A stretch of 64,000 nt of DNA. Origin: Fontibacterium universale. Its GTDB lineage: Bacteria; Pseudomonadota; Alphaproteobacteria; Pelagibacterales; Pelagibacteraceae. Positions 26,461 to 34,632 of the stretch are shown here, piece after piece. The notes beneath the pieces are model-generated. The model was not told the DNA's origin. It ran no database searches and was given only the letters and a program-made list of their open reading frames with translations. The position numbers and the translations under genes are program-made. Each line of letters starts with the position of its first letter. Positions within the stretch are counted from its first letter, which is position 1. The stretch is from the NCBI GenBank assembly GCA_965236175.1, contig CBDEAT010000003.1, forward strand, positions 62,001-126,000, read 5' to 3'.

Positions 26461-26491
26461 AATAAAGGGCGCAACTATTGCGCCCTTTATT
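26461..26491 (+). terminator. intercistronic hairpin between dctP and dctQ
   Basis: AATAAAGGGCGCAA (26461-26474) pairs perfectly with 26478-26491 through 14 bp around a 3-base CTA loop, with T-rich bases in and after the right arm. It lies 15 bp after the dctP stop. It probably terminates most transcripts and protects the dctP mRNA, giving more receptor than permease. Confidence 0.72.
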
Positions 26492-26558
26492 TTAAAGTTT
26501 GACTTGATAATAAATAATATTAGTTTGTTTTCAGTTTTAAAAAATAAAGGGGGATTTT

Positions 26559-27149
26559 TTGAAGGCCTATATTAATTTTGCAGATCAATTTGTAGTTTGG
26601 ATTGGTAGGGCATTTGCTTGGTGTATTTTTATTCTTACAGCAGCAGTGATGTTCGAAGTTATTATGCGGTACTTTTTTAACGCTCCAACTCTTTGGTCTT
26701 TCGATTTTACAATTCAAATGTATGGCGCTGTATTTATGATGGGGGGCGCTTCTGCCATTAGTACTAAAACACACGTTAAGGCAGACATGTACTACAATAA
26801 GCTTTCAGAAAAAGGACAGGCAATTTTAGATTTAATTTTATTTTTTTGTTTTTATGCTCCGGGGGTTTTTGCGCTTACTTACGCAGGTTATTTTTATGCA
26901 AAAAAAGCTTGGCAAGTTCATGAGGTAAGTTGGAATAGTCCAGCGCAAATTCAAGTTTATTTTAGTAAAAGTTTAATTCCAACAGCTGGAATACTTTTAT
27001 TGATTATAGGTATCGCAGAAATTTTTAGATGTATTATTTGTATCCAAGAAGGCAAATGGATGGAAAGAGTAAATGATGTTGAAGAAACAGAAAAAATGAT
27101 TCTTAGAAAAATTCAAAAAGGAGAAAACGTGAAGGATTTAGTATCATGA
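26559..27149 (+). CDS. dctQ: TRAP transporter small permease DctQ
   Basis: 196 residues with four membrane helices. It starts at TTG 26559 with an AGGGGG purine run about 6 bases upstream. The segment FEVIMRYFFNAPTLWSFD and the following FMMGGASAISTKTHVKADM are the DctQ signature (NxxxRYxxNxPxxWxxE type). It forms the membrane complex with DctM and takes substrate from DctP. A charged C-terminal tail (EETEKMILRKIQKGEN) follows. It overlaps dctM by 4 bp. Confidence 0.9.
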   Translation: MKAYINFADQFVVWIGRAFAWCIFILTAAVMFEVIMRYFFNAPTLWSFDFTIQMYGAVFMMGGASAISTKTHVKADMYYNKLSEKGQAILDLILFFCFYAPGVFALTYAGYFYAKKAWQVHEVSWNSPAQIQVYFSKSLIPTAGILLLIIGIAEIFRCIICIQEGKWMERVNDVEETEKMILRKIQKGENVKDLVS

Positions 27150-28531
27150 TGAGTTGGGCAGCAAATATTACCGTCGAGAATTGGGTTGGTTTATTACAAG
27201 TTACTCTTTTCGTATTTATCATTTTACTCGGCTTTCCAATGGCATTCACACTTCTTGCGATGTCAGTTATTTTTGGTTACTACGCTTTCTTCGATCCAAA
27301 ATTATTTGCAGAGTCAGGAATTTTCGCAAATAGAATATTTGATTTAATTGTTAAAAATGCCTTTTCGACCATGGAAAACCATGTGTTGATTGCCATACCC
27401 CTGTTTTTATTTATGGGCTATGTGGTTGAGAAAGCAGGAATTGTTGCAAGATTATTCAATGCGATAAGAGTTGCAACATATAAACTTCCAGGAAATTTAG
27501 CAGTTGCCTCTTTAATTACATGTGCAATTTTTTCAACAGCGACAGGTATTGTTGGTGCCGTTGTTACTTTAATGGGACTACTTGCGTGGCCTGCAATGGT
27601 AAACAATGGATACAATAAAACATTTGCTTCAGGCGTTGTGACTGCTGGAGGATGTCTTGGTATTTTAATCCCACCGAGTATTATGTTTATCGTTTATGCA
27701 GTTGTTGCGGCTTTATCTCCGTTAAGATTATTTGCTGCTGCAATGCTACCTGGTTTAATGTTAGCGGGTCTTTATATTATTTACGTTATTGTTGCGGCAA
27801 CATTAAATCCTAAGCTAGCCCCAAAACCAAAAATGAGCGAAATACCACCTCGAGCTAAAGTTTACAAAGATCTTGCGGTTTCTTTTTTACCATTATTTTT
27901 AATTATAGTTTTAGTTTTAGGAACTATTTTAGGAGGACTTGCAACCGCATCAGAGGCTGCTGCAGTTGGAGCTGTTGGTGCAATTGGTCTTGCGTTCTTC
28001 TACAAAACTATGAGCTGGAACATGTTTAAGGATTCAATTTACTTAACAGCAAGAACCTCAACGATGATTATTTGGTTATTCGTTGGTTCATCATCTTTTG
28101 CTTCAGTATTTGCCTATCTCGGCGGACAAGATATTTTTGATGCTTTCTTTAAATCATTAAACCTTGAGCCTTGGCAGTTTTTAGTTGTTACTCAAATTCT
28201 TATCTTTGTTCTTGGATGGCCTTTAGAATGGACTGAAATTATAATTATTTTCGTTCCAATATTTTTACCTTTAGTTAAATTTTATGGAATCGATCCTTAT
28301 TTCTTTGGAATTCTTATTGGTCTAAATTTACAAACTTCTTTCTTATCACCCCCTATGGCCATGGCAGCCTTTTATTTAAAAGGAGTTCAGGGTGATAGAG
28401 TAAGTTTGCAGGAAATTTTTAAAGGAGGGTATCCTTTTATTTACATGGTGATACTTTCAATGGTGATTTTGTATTTATTCCAACCATTGTCTACTTGGCT
28501 TCCTAATTACTTATTTGGTCAGGGCGGTTAA
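27146..28531 (+). CDS. dctM: TRAP transporter large permease DctM
   Basis: 461 residues with about 12 hydrophobic segments. The family landmarks are LLGFPMAFTLLAMSVIFGYY, IPLFLFMGYVVEKAGI, the glycine-rich FSTATGIVGAVVTLMGLLAWPAM, GGCLGILIPPSIMFIVYAV, and WPLEWTEIIIIFVPIFLPL near the end. It carries the sodium-coupled transport path. The cluster resembles the TRAP-type organic acid systems of marine Alphaproteobacteria. The ligand is unknown. Confidence 0.93.
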   Translation: MMSWAANITVENWVGLLQVTLFVFIILLGFPMAFTLLAMSVIFGYYAFFDPKLFAESGIFANRIFDLIVKNAFSTMENHVLIAIPLFLFMGYVVEKAGIVARLFNAIRVATYKLPGNLAVASLITCAIFSTATGIVGAVVTLMGLLAWPAMVNNGYNKTFASGVVTAGGCLGILIPPSIMFIVYAVVAALSPLRLFAAAMLPGLMLAGLYIIYVIVAATLNPKLAPKPKMSEIPPRAKVYKDLAVSFLPLFLIIVLVLGTILGGLATASEAAAVGAVGAIGLAFFYKTMSWNMFKDSIYLTARTSTMIIWLFVGSSSFASVFAYLGGQDIFDAFFKSLNLEPWQFLVVTQILIFVLGWPLEWTEIIIIFVPIFLPLVKFYGIDPYFFGILIGLNLQTSFLSPPMAMAAFYLKGVQGDRVSLQEIFKGGYPFIYMVILSMVILYLFQPLSTWLPNYLFGQGG

Positions 28532-28560
28532 TAAAAATTAGAAAATTAAAAAAGCAGTAG

Positions 28561-29886
28561 ATGAAGCCATATCTTTTATCTGCGAAACAACTCATAGACA
28601 AAGTTAAGAAAAGTGAATTGTCGTCAGTTGATGTCGCAAATAGTTTTATAGAAAGAATAGAGGAATTTGAAAAAGATGTTCATGCTTGGGCATTTTTCGA
28701 CAAAACATCTTTTTTAGAAAAAGCCAAGGAAGCAGACGATTGGAGATTATCAGGAAAACCTCTAGGACCACTTCACGGACTTCCCGTTGCAATAAAAGAT
28801 ATTTTCAAAACTGATGATATGCCAACAGGTTACGGAACTCCTATAAAGGAAGGTCAGCGCTCTAGAAACGAATCCGAAGTTGTTAGGTTGTTAAAAAACG
28901 CAGGTGCTATCATTATGGGCAAAACCGTAACAACAGAACTTGCGTACTTTGATCCTGGAAAGACTACAAATCCACACGATTATTCAAGGACTCCAGGCGG
29001 TTCTTCAAGCGGATCAGCCGCTGCTGTTGCGGCATTTATGGCTCCAGTTGCTATTGGTTCTCAAACAAACGGATCGGTAATTAGACCTGCATCTTACTGT
29101 GGGGTTATTGGTTACAAGCCTTCTTATGGATTGGTTTCAAGGAGTGGAGTTTTAAGATTATCTTTTTTATTAGACCAAGTTGGTATTTTTGGAAGAACCA
29201 TTGAGGATATGGGTTTGATTTCTAAAGTAATAATGAGCAAAGATTCAAAAGATGTATCTACAAGAATTTATTCAACAGAGAATATGGAATCTTCGGTTCT
29301 ACAAGACCATCCTTTTGATCCCAAATTTGTTTTTGTACAAACTCCTAAGTGGAAAAATTTAGATAGTGATTCAAAAAAAGCTTTTGATCAATTAAGAAAA
29401 AAATTAGAAAAAAATATTGTTGATTTTCAAGACCCATCTTCTTTTGAAAAGATTTTTGAATATCAGCAAATTATTATGGAAACAGATATGGCTCATAATT
29501 TATCTTATTTTTATGAAACAAATAAAAATAAAATAGGAAAAAAATTAAAAGAAGCCATTGAAAGAGGACAATCTTATAAATCAAAAGATTACGCAGAGGC
29601 GGTTGATAATATAGAAACTCTTTATGATAATATGAGTGAACTTTTTCATCACTTTCATGCAATCATTACTCCCGCAACCACAGGTGAGGCACCAAAGGGT
29701 TTAAGCCATACTGGAAGTCCAGAATTTTGCACTATTTGGACATATCTTGGTATGCCATCTATTTCATTGCCAATACTTGAGGGATCTAATAAAATGCCTC
29801 TAGGAGTTCAAGTAGTTGGGGAGAAATTTGACGATGTTAGATTTTTACGCTCAGCTAATTGGCTCTTAAAAAAATTAAAAAAATAA
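28561..29886 (+). CDS. amidase (amidase signature family)
   Basis: 441 residues. The Ser-cisSer-Lys triad is visible: Lys79 in LPVAIKDIFK, the serine-rich loop TPGGSSSGSAAAVAA (cis-Ser near 149) and nucleophile Ser172 in GSQTNGSVIRPASYCG. GYKPSYGLVSRSGV follows. It resembles GatA in architecture but lacks gatB/gatC neighbours, so it is more likely a catabolic amidase, possibly working on a substrate brought in by the adjacent TRAP system. It starts 30 bp after dctM. Confidence 0.87.
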   Translation: MKPYLLSAKQLIDKVKKSELSSVDVANSFIERIEEFEKDVHAWAFFDKTSFLEKAKEADDWRLSGKPLGPLHGLPVAIKDIFKTDDMPTGYGTPIKEGQRSRNESEVVRLLKNAGAIIMGKTVTTELAYFDPGKTTNPHDYSRTPGGSSSGSAAAVAAFMAPVAIGSQTNGSVIRPASYCGVIGYKPSYGLVSRSGVLRLSFLLDQVGIFGRTIEDMGLISKVIMSKDSKDVSTRIYSTENMESSVLQDHPFDPKFVFVQTPKWKNLDSDSKKAFDQLRKKLEKNIVDFQDPSSFEKIFEYQQIIMETDMAHNLSYFYETNKNKIGKKLKEAIERGQSYKSKDYAEAVDNIETLYDNMSELFHHFHAIITPATTGEAPKGLSHTGSPEFCTIWTYLGMPSISLPILEGSNKMPLGVQVVGEKFDDVRFLRSANWLLKKLKK

Positions 29887-29890
29887 AAAT

Positions 29891-30097
29891 ATGATTGGGA
29901 AATTTTCAGCAATAATTGGTGCAATACTTTTTGTAGTATATCTAGCTTCAATTACCTATTCAGTTTTAAAATCATCAATAATCACTGCTACAGCTTCAAT
30001 ACCTGTTGTTGTTATAGTCATAGTTGCTCTTGGCATGATGTTTTATGATTTTAATAGAATGTTATCTTTGACAAGCAAGAATAAGAAAAAAAGATAA
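29891..30097 (+). CDS. hypothetical small membrane protein, 68 aa
   Basis: Two hydrophobic helices (FSAIIGAILFVVYLASITY and the following IITATASIPVVVIVIVALGM) and a short basic tail (SLTSKNKKKR). No known family recognised. It lies 4 bp after the amidase stop and 26 bp before the EamA transporter, so it is probably translated from the same message. The lack of overlap with another gene and the clean hydropathy support it being real. Confidence 0.65.
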   Translation: MIGKFSAIIGAILFVVYLASITYSVLKSSIITATASIPVVVIVIVALGMMFYDFNRMLSLTSKNKKKR

Positions 30098-30122
30098 TAT
30101 TTAAGTAACTTTAGATACAATT

Positions 30123-31028
30123 TTGAAAGATCATAAGGTTAGTTTTTTACCTTTATTATTTTTATTTGTTCAGCCTATATTTATGACAGGAAATATTGCT
30201 GTTGCACGTGGTGCAGCAGGATTAGTTCCGCCTGTATCTCTTGCTTTTTGGCGATGGGTTCTTGCATCATTAATACTTCTACCATTCATATTTCCTACAC
30301 TTAAAAAACAATGGAAAGATGTCTTGGTCGAATTTCCTAAGTTATTAGTTTTAGGTCTTACCGGATTTGCGTTTTGTGGCGCCTTTCCTTACATCAGCGG
30401 ACTTACAACTAGTGTTGTAAATATGGGAATTATTTATTCTGCCTCTCCTATATTTATAATTTTGCTTTCAGTTTTTATTTATAAAGAAAAATTAAGCAAA
30501 CTTCAGATATTTGGAACAGTTTTATGTTTATCTGGAATTATGGTTGTCGTTTGCAAAGGTCAGCTTGAAACATTAATGAGACTTCAATTTACCAAAGGAG
30601 ATATTTGGATCTCAGGAGCAATGATTAGCTGGGCAGTTTATTCAGTATTTTTAATGAACTGGAAAAGTAAATTCGATCTTTTAACTCGTTTTGGCCTTAT
30701 GGCAATCGCTGGAGTTATTTGTTTACTGCCAATGTACTATGTTGAAGAAGCTTTCTTTTACACCACATCATTTAATAAAGACTTTGTTTTTTGGACTGTT
30801 ATTGCTGCAATTTTTCCAGGTATCATTGCTTTTTTAATGTATTCAAAACTACAAAAATTTGTTGGCGCTTCCATAACTGGATTAGTGGTTTATTTGATGC
30901 CTATTTATAGTGCGCTATATGGCTATTTTTTATTTAATGAAAAATTACAAAGCTTTCATTGGTTTGGTGGTTTATTTGTATTAACAGGTATAATTCTAGC
31001 TAATAAAAATTTATTTAAAATTAAATGA
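30123..31028 (+). CDS. EamA/DMT superfamily transporter
   Basis: 301 residues, ten membrane helices arranged as two EamA repeats. The first starts LFLFVQPIFMTGNIAVARGA and has FWRWVLASLILLPF; the second starts DIWISGAMISWAVYSVFLMN. YLMPIYSALYGYFLFNEKL near the end is the typical second-repeat motif. The start is a TTG at 30123. Substrates of this family are amino acids, purines and other metabolites; the substrate here is unknown. It overlaps the next gene by 4 bp. Confidence 0.88.
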   Translation: MKDHKVSFLPLLFLFVQPIFMTGNIAVARGAAGLVPPVSLAFWRWVLASLILLPFIFPTLKKQWKDVLVEFPKLLVLGLTGFAFCGAFPYISGLTTSVVNMGIIYSASPIFIILLSVFIYKEKLSKLQIFGTVLCLSGIMVVVCKGQLETLMRLQFTKGDIWISGAMISWAVYSVFLMNWKSKFDLLTRFGLMAIAGVICLLPMYYVEEAFFYTTSFNKDFVFWTVIAAIFPGIIAFLMYSKLQKFVGASITGLVVYLMPIYSALYGYFLFNEKLQSFHWFGGLFVLTGIILANKNLFKIK

Positions 31029-31900
31029 GTAGCTCAATTAAAACAGTAGGATTTATTGGTACAGGCTTAATGGGTCTGCCTATGGCAAAAAACATTTTAT
31101 CTAAAAAATTTAAATTAAATGTTTGGAATAGAACTCCAGGCAAAACTTTAGAGCTTAAAAAAAAAGGAGCGAAAGTTTTTAAAGATATAAAGGATTTAGT
31201 TCAAAACTCTAAAGTAATCGTTTCAATGCTTGCAAATGATGACGTTTGTAAAGCAATTCTTATAAAGAAAATTCAGCCACATTTAAAAAAAGGGCAGATC
31301 GTAATCGACATGAGTTCAACAACCCAAAATACAGCATTAGAAATTGGTAAAGCTTTAAAAAAGAAAAAAACATTTTTTCTAGATGCGCCTGTTTCTGGTG
31401 GAACTATAGGAGCAGAAAAAGGAACTTTAGCAATTATGGTGGGTGGCGATAAAAAAATATTTAATACTGTTGTGCCGTTATTTAAAAGTATGGGAACAGC
31501 AATTTATGTTGGCAAAACTGGATGTGGTCAGGTTGCAAAATTAGCAAACCAAACAATCGTTGGAATTAGTATTGGAGCAGTATCTGAGGCTTTAATTTTA
31601 GCAGAAGCAGCAGGAGCCGATCCTAAAGCCGTAAGAGAAATTATGCTGCATGGATTTGCAGGTGGTCCAATTCTTAGAAATCATGGTTTGAGAATATTAA
31701 CTAAGAATTTTAAACCTGGTGGTAAAGCATCCACTCAGCTTAAAGATATGAATAATATAATCGCAACTGCGAAAAAATATAAACTCAATTTGCCAATTGC
31801 AAAAAAAGTACAAGAACTTTACGCAAAGACGGTAAAATCTGGAAGAGCTAATTTAGATCACAGCGCATTATATTTGTTTATCAAAGCACTCAGCAGATAA
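31025..31900 (+). CDS. beta-hydroxyacid dehydrogenase, 3-hydroxyisobutyrate/tartronate-semialdehyde type
   Basis: 291 residues. The NAD(P) fold starts VGFIGTGLMGLPMAKNIL; the substrate-binding motif DAPVSGGTIGAEKGTLAIM follows near residue 119; the catalytic Lys is in GCGQVAKLANQTIVG near 174. The family covers 3-hydroxyisobutyrate dehydrogenase, GarR/GlxR and GHB dehydrogenases. Tartronate semialdehyde reduction would fit the glyoxylate genes nearby, but 3-hydroxyisobutyrate fits the MMSDH gene at 45150. It shares TAATG with the next gene. Confidence 0.87.
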   Translation: MSSSIKTVGFIGTGLMGLPMAKNILSKKFKLNVWNRTPGKTLELKKKGAKVFKDIKDLVQNSKVIVSMLANDDVCKAILIKKIQPHLKKGQIVIDMSSTTQNTALEIGKALKKKKTFFLDAPVSGGTIGAEKGTLAIMVGGDKKIFNTVVPLFKSMGTAIYVGKTGCGQVAKLANQTIVGISIGAVSEALILAEAAGADPKAVREIMLHGFAGGPILRNHGLRILTKNFKPGGKASTQLKDMNNIIATAKKYKLNLPIAKKVQELYAKTVKSGRANLDHSALYLFIKALSR

Positions 31901-32712
31901 TGAAATTAAGACGAATTTTTCTATACGTCTTTTTATCTTTAACTATTCTTTATGTTTCTGTTTGTACTTATATGTACATTTTTCAGAGAAATTTTTTATA
32001 TCATCCTGATAAAAATAATTATCTTCGCGGTGAGAAATTAAACGCAGATATCAAAGAAATATCTGTGCCTTCAACAGATGGTATTACTTTAAAAGCATGG
32101 TTTTATAAAAATCCTCAGAACAAATATACTGTTCTCTTCTTCCATGGAAATGCTGGGGAATTAGGAAATAGAATTTATAAATTAAATGAATTAAAAAATT
32201 TAAATTTAAATTATTTAATTATTTCTTGGCGAGGATTTAGTGGCAATAAAGGAAGTCCAACGGAACAAGGCCTATATAGTGATGCCAGAAGTGCTTTAGA
32301 ATGGTTAGAAAAGAACAATATTTCAAAGAATAAAATTATTTTATATGGAGAATCTTTAGGCACAGGCGTTGCAGTTGAGGTTAGTCAAAATCAAAAATTT
32401 GCAGGAATTATTTTAGAGTCTCCCTACACTTCCATTGTTGATGCCGCAAAAATTTATTACCCCTATTTACCTGTAGATCTAATATTAAAAGATAAATATT
32501 TAAGTTTAAAAAAAATCAAAAATATTAATTCACCAATTCTTATAATGCATGGTGGAGCGGATAGAATAATCCCTATTGCTATGGGAAAAAAATTATTTGA
32601 TGAAGTTCAGTCAAAAAAGTATGGATATTTCCCACAATTTGATCGCCATATGATGACTTATAATTCTGAATTGAAGCTTGAGTTGCAGAAATTTATTAAA
32701 ACTTTAAATTAG
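31900..32712 (+). CDS. alpha/beta hydrolase, membrane-anchored (YfhR/BEM46-like)
   Basis: 270 residues with an N-terminal membrane anchor (IFLYVFLSLTILYVSVCTYM) and a YHPDKNNY stretch usual in BEM46/YfhR-type hydrolases. The oxyanion turn FFHGNAGELGNR, the nucleophile elbow YGESLGTGVA (Ser near 151), the acid in ILIMHGGADRIIP and a late His in FDRHMMTY complete the triad. Likely an inner-membrane peptidase or thioesterase-type enzyme with unknown substrate. It is convergent with ftsY, with a 4 bp overlap. Confidence 0.82.
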   Translation: MKLRRIFLYVFLSLTILYVSVCTYMYIFQRNFLYHPDKNNYLRGEKLNADIKEISVPSTDGITLKAWFYKNPQNKYTVLFFHGNAGELGNRIYKLNELKNLNLNYLIISWRGFSGNKGSPTEQGLYSDARSALEWLEKNNISKNKIILYGESLGTGVAVEVSQNQKFAGIILESPYTSIVDAAKIYYPYLPVDLILKDKYLSLKKIKNINSPILIMHGGADRIIPIAMGKKLFDEVQSKKYGYFPQFDRHMMTYNSELKLELQKFIKTLN

Positions 32713-33623
32713 TTTTTAATAAAAGCTTGCACAAAGTCTTTTGCAATAAAGTTATCTAAATCTTCTTCTTTTTCACCTACGCCAATTGCATAAATAGGAA
32801 TTTGAAATTGTTTTGCAATAGCAACAAGAATGCCACCCTTTGCTGTCCCATCTAATTTAGTCATAATAATTCCAGAGATAGGTGTAATTTTTTTAAATTC
32901 TTCAATTTGATTAATTGCATTTTGCCCTGTTGTTGCATCAAGAACTAAAATAGTTTCATGAGGAGCATCCGCATCGATTTTTTTTAAAACTCTAATAATT
33001 TTAGAGAATTCTTCCATTAAGTTCTTTTTATTTTGTAGTCGTCCTGCAGTATCAATCACGCAGTAATCAGCATTGTTTTGTTTTGCATATTCAAAACTTT
33101 TAAATGCAACGGAGGCTGGATCTGAGCCAATATCTGATTTTATTATTTCTACGTTAATTTTTTTACACCATAGTTCTAATTGATCAATTGCTGCAGCTCT
33201 AAAAGTGTCAGCCGCCCCAACAATAATTTTATTTCCTTGGGTTTTGAGTTTTTTACATAATTTGCCAATGGTTGTTGTTTTGCCAACGCCATTAACTCCA
33301 CAGACCAATACGACTGTGGGCTTGTTATGTTTTTTGGTAAAAAAATCTATTTGCAGCGGTACTAAAATTTCCTCTATTTCTTTAGCAATAGCTTGAAAGA
33401 AATTTTCCTTTGTTAACTCTTCTTTACTATATTTTTTATTAGCTATATTTTTTCTAAACTCTTCTACAAAACCAATACCCACATCTGCTTGAATAAGAAT
33501 ATCTTCTATATCTTGAAGAATTTCTGCTTGTGGTTTGGATTTATTAAAAACTTCATCAATTCCTTTTGTAAATTTTTCTGAAGTTTTTTTAAGACTGTCT
33601 TGAAGTTTTTTAAAAAAATTCAT
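32709..33623 (-). CDS. ftsY: signal recognition particle receptor FtsY
   Basis: 304 residues. The NG domain has all GTPase motifs: GVNGVGKTTTIGKL (109-122), DTFRAAAIDQLELW, DTAGRLQNKKNLMEE, TKLDGTAKGGIL and the closing GVGEKEEDLDNF. The acidic A domain is nearly absent; only a short basic N-terminus (FFKKLQDSLKKTSEKFTKG) remains, as in other streamlined marine bacteria. FtsY docks Ffh-ribosome complexes at the inner membrane. It is transcribed with dapF and divergent from ffh. Confidence 0.95.
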   Translation of the reverse strand: MNFFKKLQDSLKKTSEKFTKGIDEVFNKSKPQAEILQDIEDILIQADVGIGFVEEFRKNIANKKYSKEELTKENFFQAIAKEIEEILVPLQIDFFTKKHNKPTVVLVCGVNGVGKTTTIGKLCKKLKTQGNKIIVGAADTFRAAAIDQLELWCKKINVEIIKSDIGSDPASVAFKSFEYAKQNNADYCVIDTAGRLQNKKNLMEEFSKIIRVLKKIDADAPHETILVLDATTGQNAINQIEEFKKITPISGIIMTKLDGTAKGGILVAIAKQFQIPIYAIGVGEKEEDLDNFIAKDFVQAFIKN

Positions 33624-33629
33624 TAAGAA

Positions 33630-34454
33630 TTATATTTTAAGACTAATATTATTAATATTTGAGACAGATCCAGTCATTATAATATGTTTGTCTTTGGCCC
33701 ATTCAATCTGGAGCGTGCCATTTTTAAAATGAATATTAACTTTTTTTCCAGTCAGACCTAATTTACTTGCTGCCACAGCAGTAGCGCAAGCAGCTGTGCC
33801 GCAAGCAAGTGTCAAACCAGCTCCTCTTTCCCAAACTTTTACCGCGATATTTTTTTTATTCATTACTTCGGCAAATGTAACGTTACATCTTTCTGGAAAG
33901 AATTCGTGATGTTCAATTTGTGGACCAATTTTTTTAAGTAATTCAAATGTTATGTCTTTAAAAAAAATAACATGAGGATTGCCAACGCTTAAAGTATATC
34001 CTGAAAGAATTCCGAAATGTTTAGTTTTAATTTTAACTTTTGCATGGTTCATTTTTTTTGCCAAAGGAATTTTTTGCCATTCAAAATTAGGGATTCCCAT
34101 ATCAACAGACACTTCAGTTTTTCCAGTAAGTTTTGCTTTTAAAACTCCGCTCTCGGTATTAATTTTTGATTTATTTAATTTTTTCTCATTCATTAAGAAG
34201 TAGGAAATACATCTAGAGCCATTTCCGCACGCTCCTGTTTCTCCACCATCAGAATTATAAAAAGTTATTTTAGCGTTTGTTTTTTTTTCTTTATCTTTAT
34301 CTATAATAATAATTTGATCACAGCCGGGACCTTTTTTTCTGTCCGCTATATTTATAATTTGTTGTTTTGAAAGATTGATTTTATCTTTTCTTCTATCAAT
34401 GATGATAAAATCATTGCCTAGACCATCCATTTTATAAGCTTGTATTTCGATCAT
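33630..34454 (-). CDS. dapF: diaminopimelate epimerase DapF
   Basis: 274 residues. Converts LL- to meso-diaminopimelate for lysine and peptidoglycan. The two catalytic cysteines are in GACGNGSRC (Cys76) and LTLACGTAACA (near 218). YKMDGLGNDFIIID at the N-terminus, LSVGNPHVIFF and ERCNVTFAEV match the family. It lies 6 bp upstream of ftsY on the same strand and is divergent from ffh across 178 bp of structured DNA. Confidence 0.95.
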   Translation of the reverse strand: MIEIQAYKMDGLGNDFIIIDRRKDKINLSKQQIINIADRKKGPGCDQIIIIDKDKEKKTNAKITFYNSDGGETGACGNGSRCISYFLMNEKKLNKSKINTESGVLKAKLTGKTEVSVDMGIPNFEWQKIPLAKKMNHAKVKIKTKHFGILSGYTLSVGNPHVIFFKDITFELLKKIGPQIEHHEFFPERCNVTFAEVMNKKNIAVKVWERGAGLTLACGTAACATAVAASKLGLTGKKVNIHFKNGTLQIEWAKDKHIIMTGSVSNINNISLKI

Positions 34455-34491
34455 CTGTTTTGTTGTTATATCTTACAAATATTCTCAATTA

Positions 34492-34518
34492 TTGACTTTT
34501 AAAATAGTAAAATATACT
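34492..34518 (+). promoter_or_regulatory. candidate promoter for the ffh operon
   Basis: TTGACT (34492-34497) and TATACT (34513-34518) are separated by 15 bases, shorter than the usual 17. The next structured feature is the hairpin leader from 34533. A start of transcription near 34525 would place all three hairpins in the 5' untranslated region. Spacing is not ideal. Confidence 0.4.
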
Positions 34519-34532
34519 TTTAATAAAATTTT

Positions 34533-34610
34533 CCACAAAAATAAGCAGGTTTTGTGGTGTCCTTCTAATGAAGGAGATCAACACTAGTCAGCGATATTCG
34601 CCCACTAGTG
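34533..34610 (+). ncRNA. structured 5' leader of ffh (three hairpins)
   Basis: Three consecutive hairpins lie in 78 bases. CCACAAAA/TTTTGTGG (34533-34540/34550-34557) has a 9-base loop. TCCTTC/GAAGGA (34560-34565/34570-34575) has a TAAT tetraloop. CACTAGT/ACTAGTG (34582-34588/34604-34610) encloses an inner GCGA/TCGC stem (34591-34594/34598-34601) with a symmetric 2x2 internal loop. A GGAG ribosome site follows at 34622-34625. I know no Rfam family that it matches. It may be an ffh control element or an independent small RNA. Confidence 0.5.
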
Positions 34611-34632
34611 CGATTGCTGCTGGAGAAAAAAA

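Noticed and set aside
34533..34625. 4.5S (SRP) RNA gene next to ffh
   Set aside because: The position and hairpins are tempting, but the conserved core (GGUCAGG strand, GNRA loop closed by CC/GG, AGCAG strand) is absent, so I report only a structured leader.
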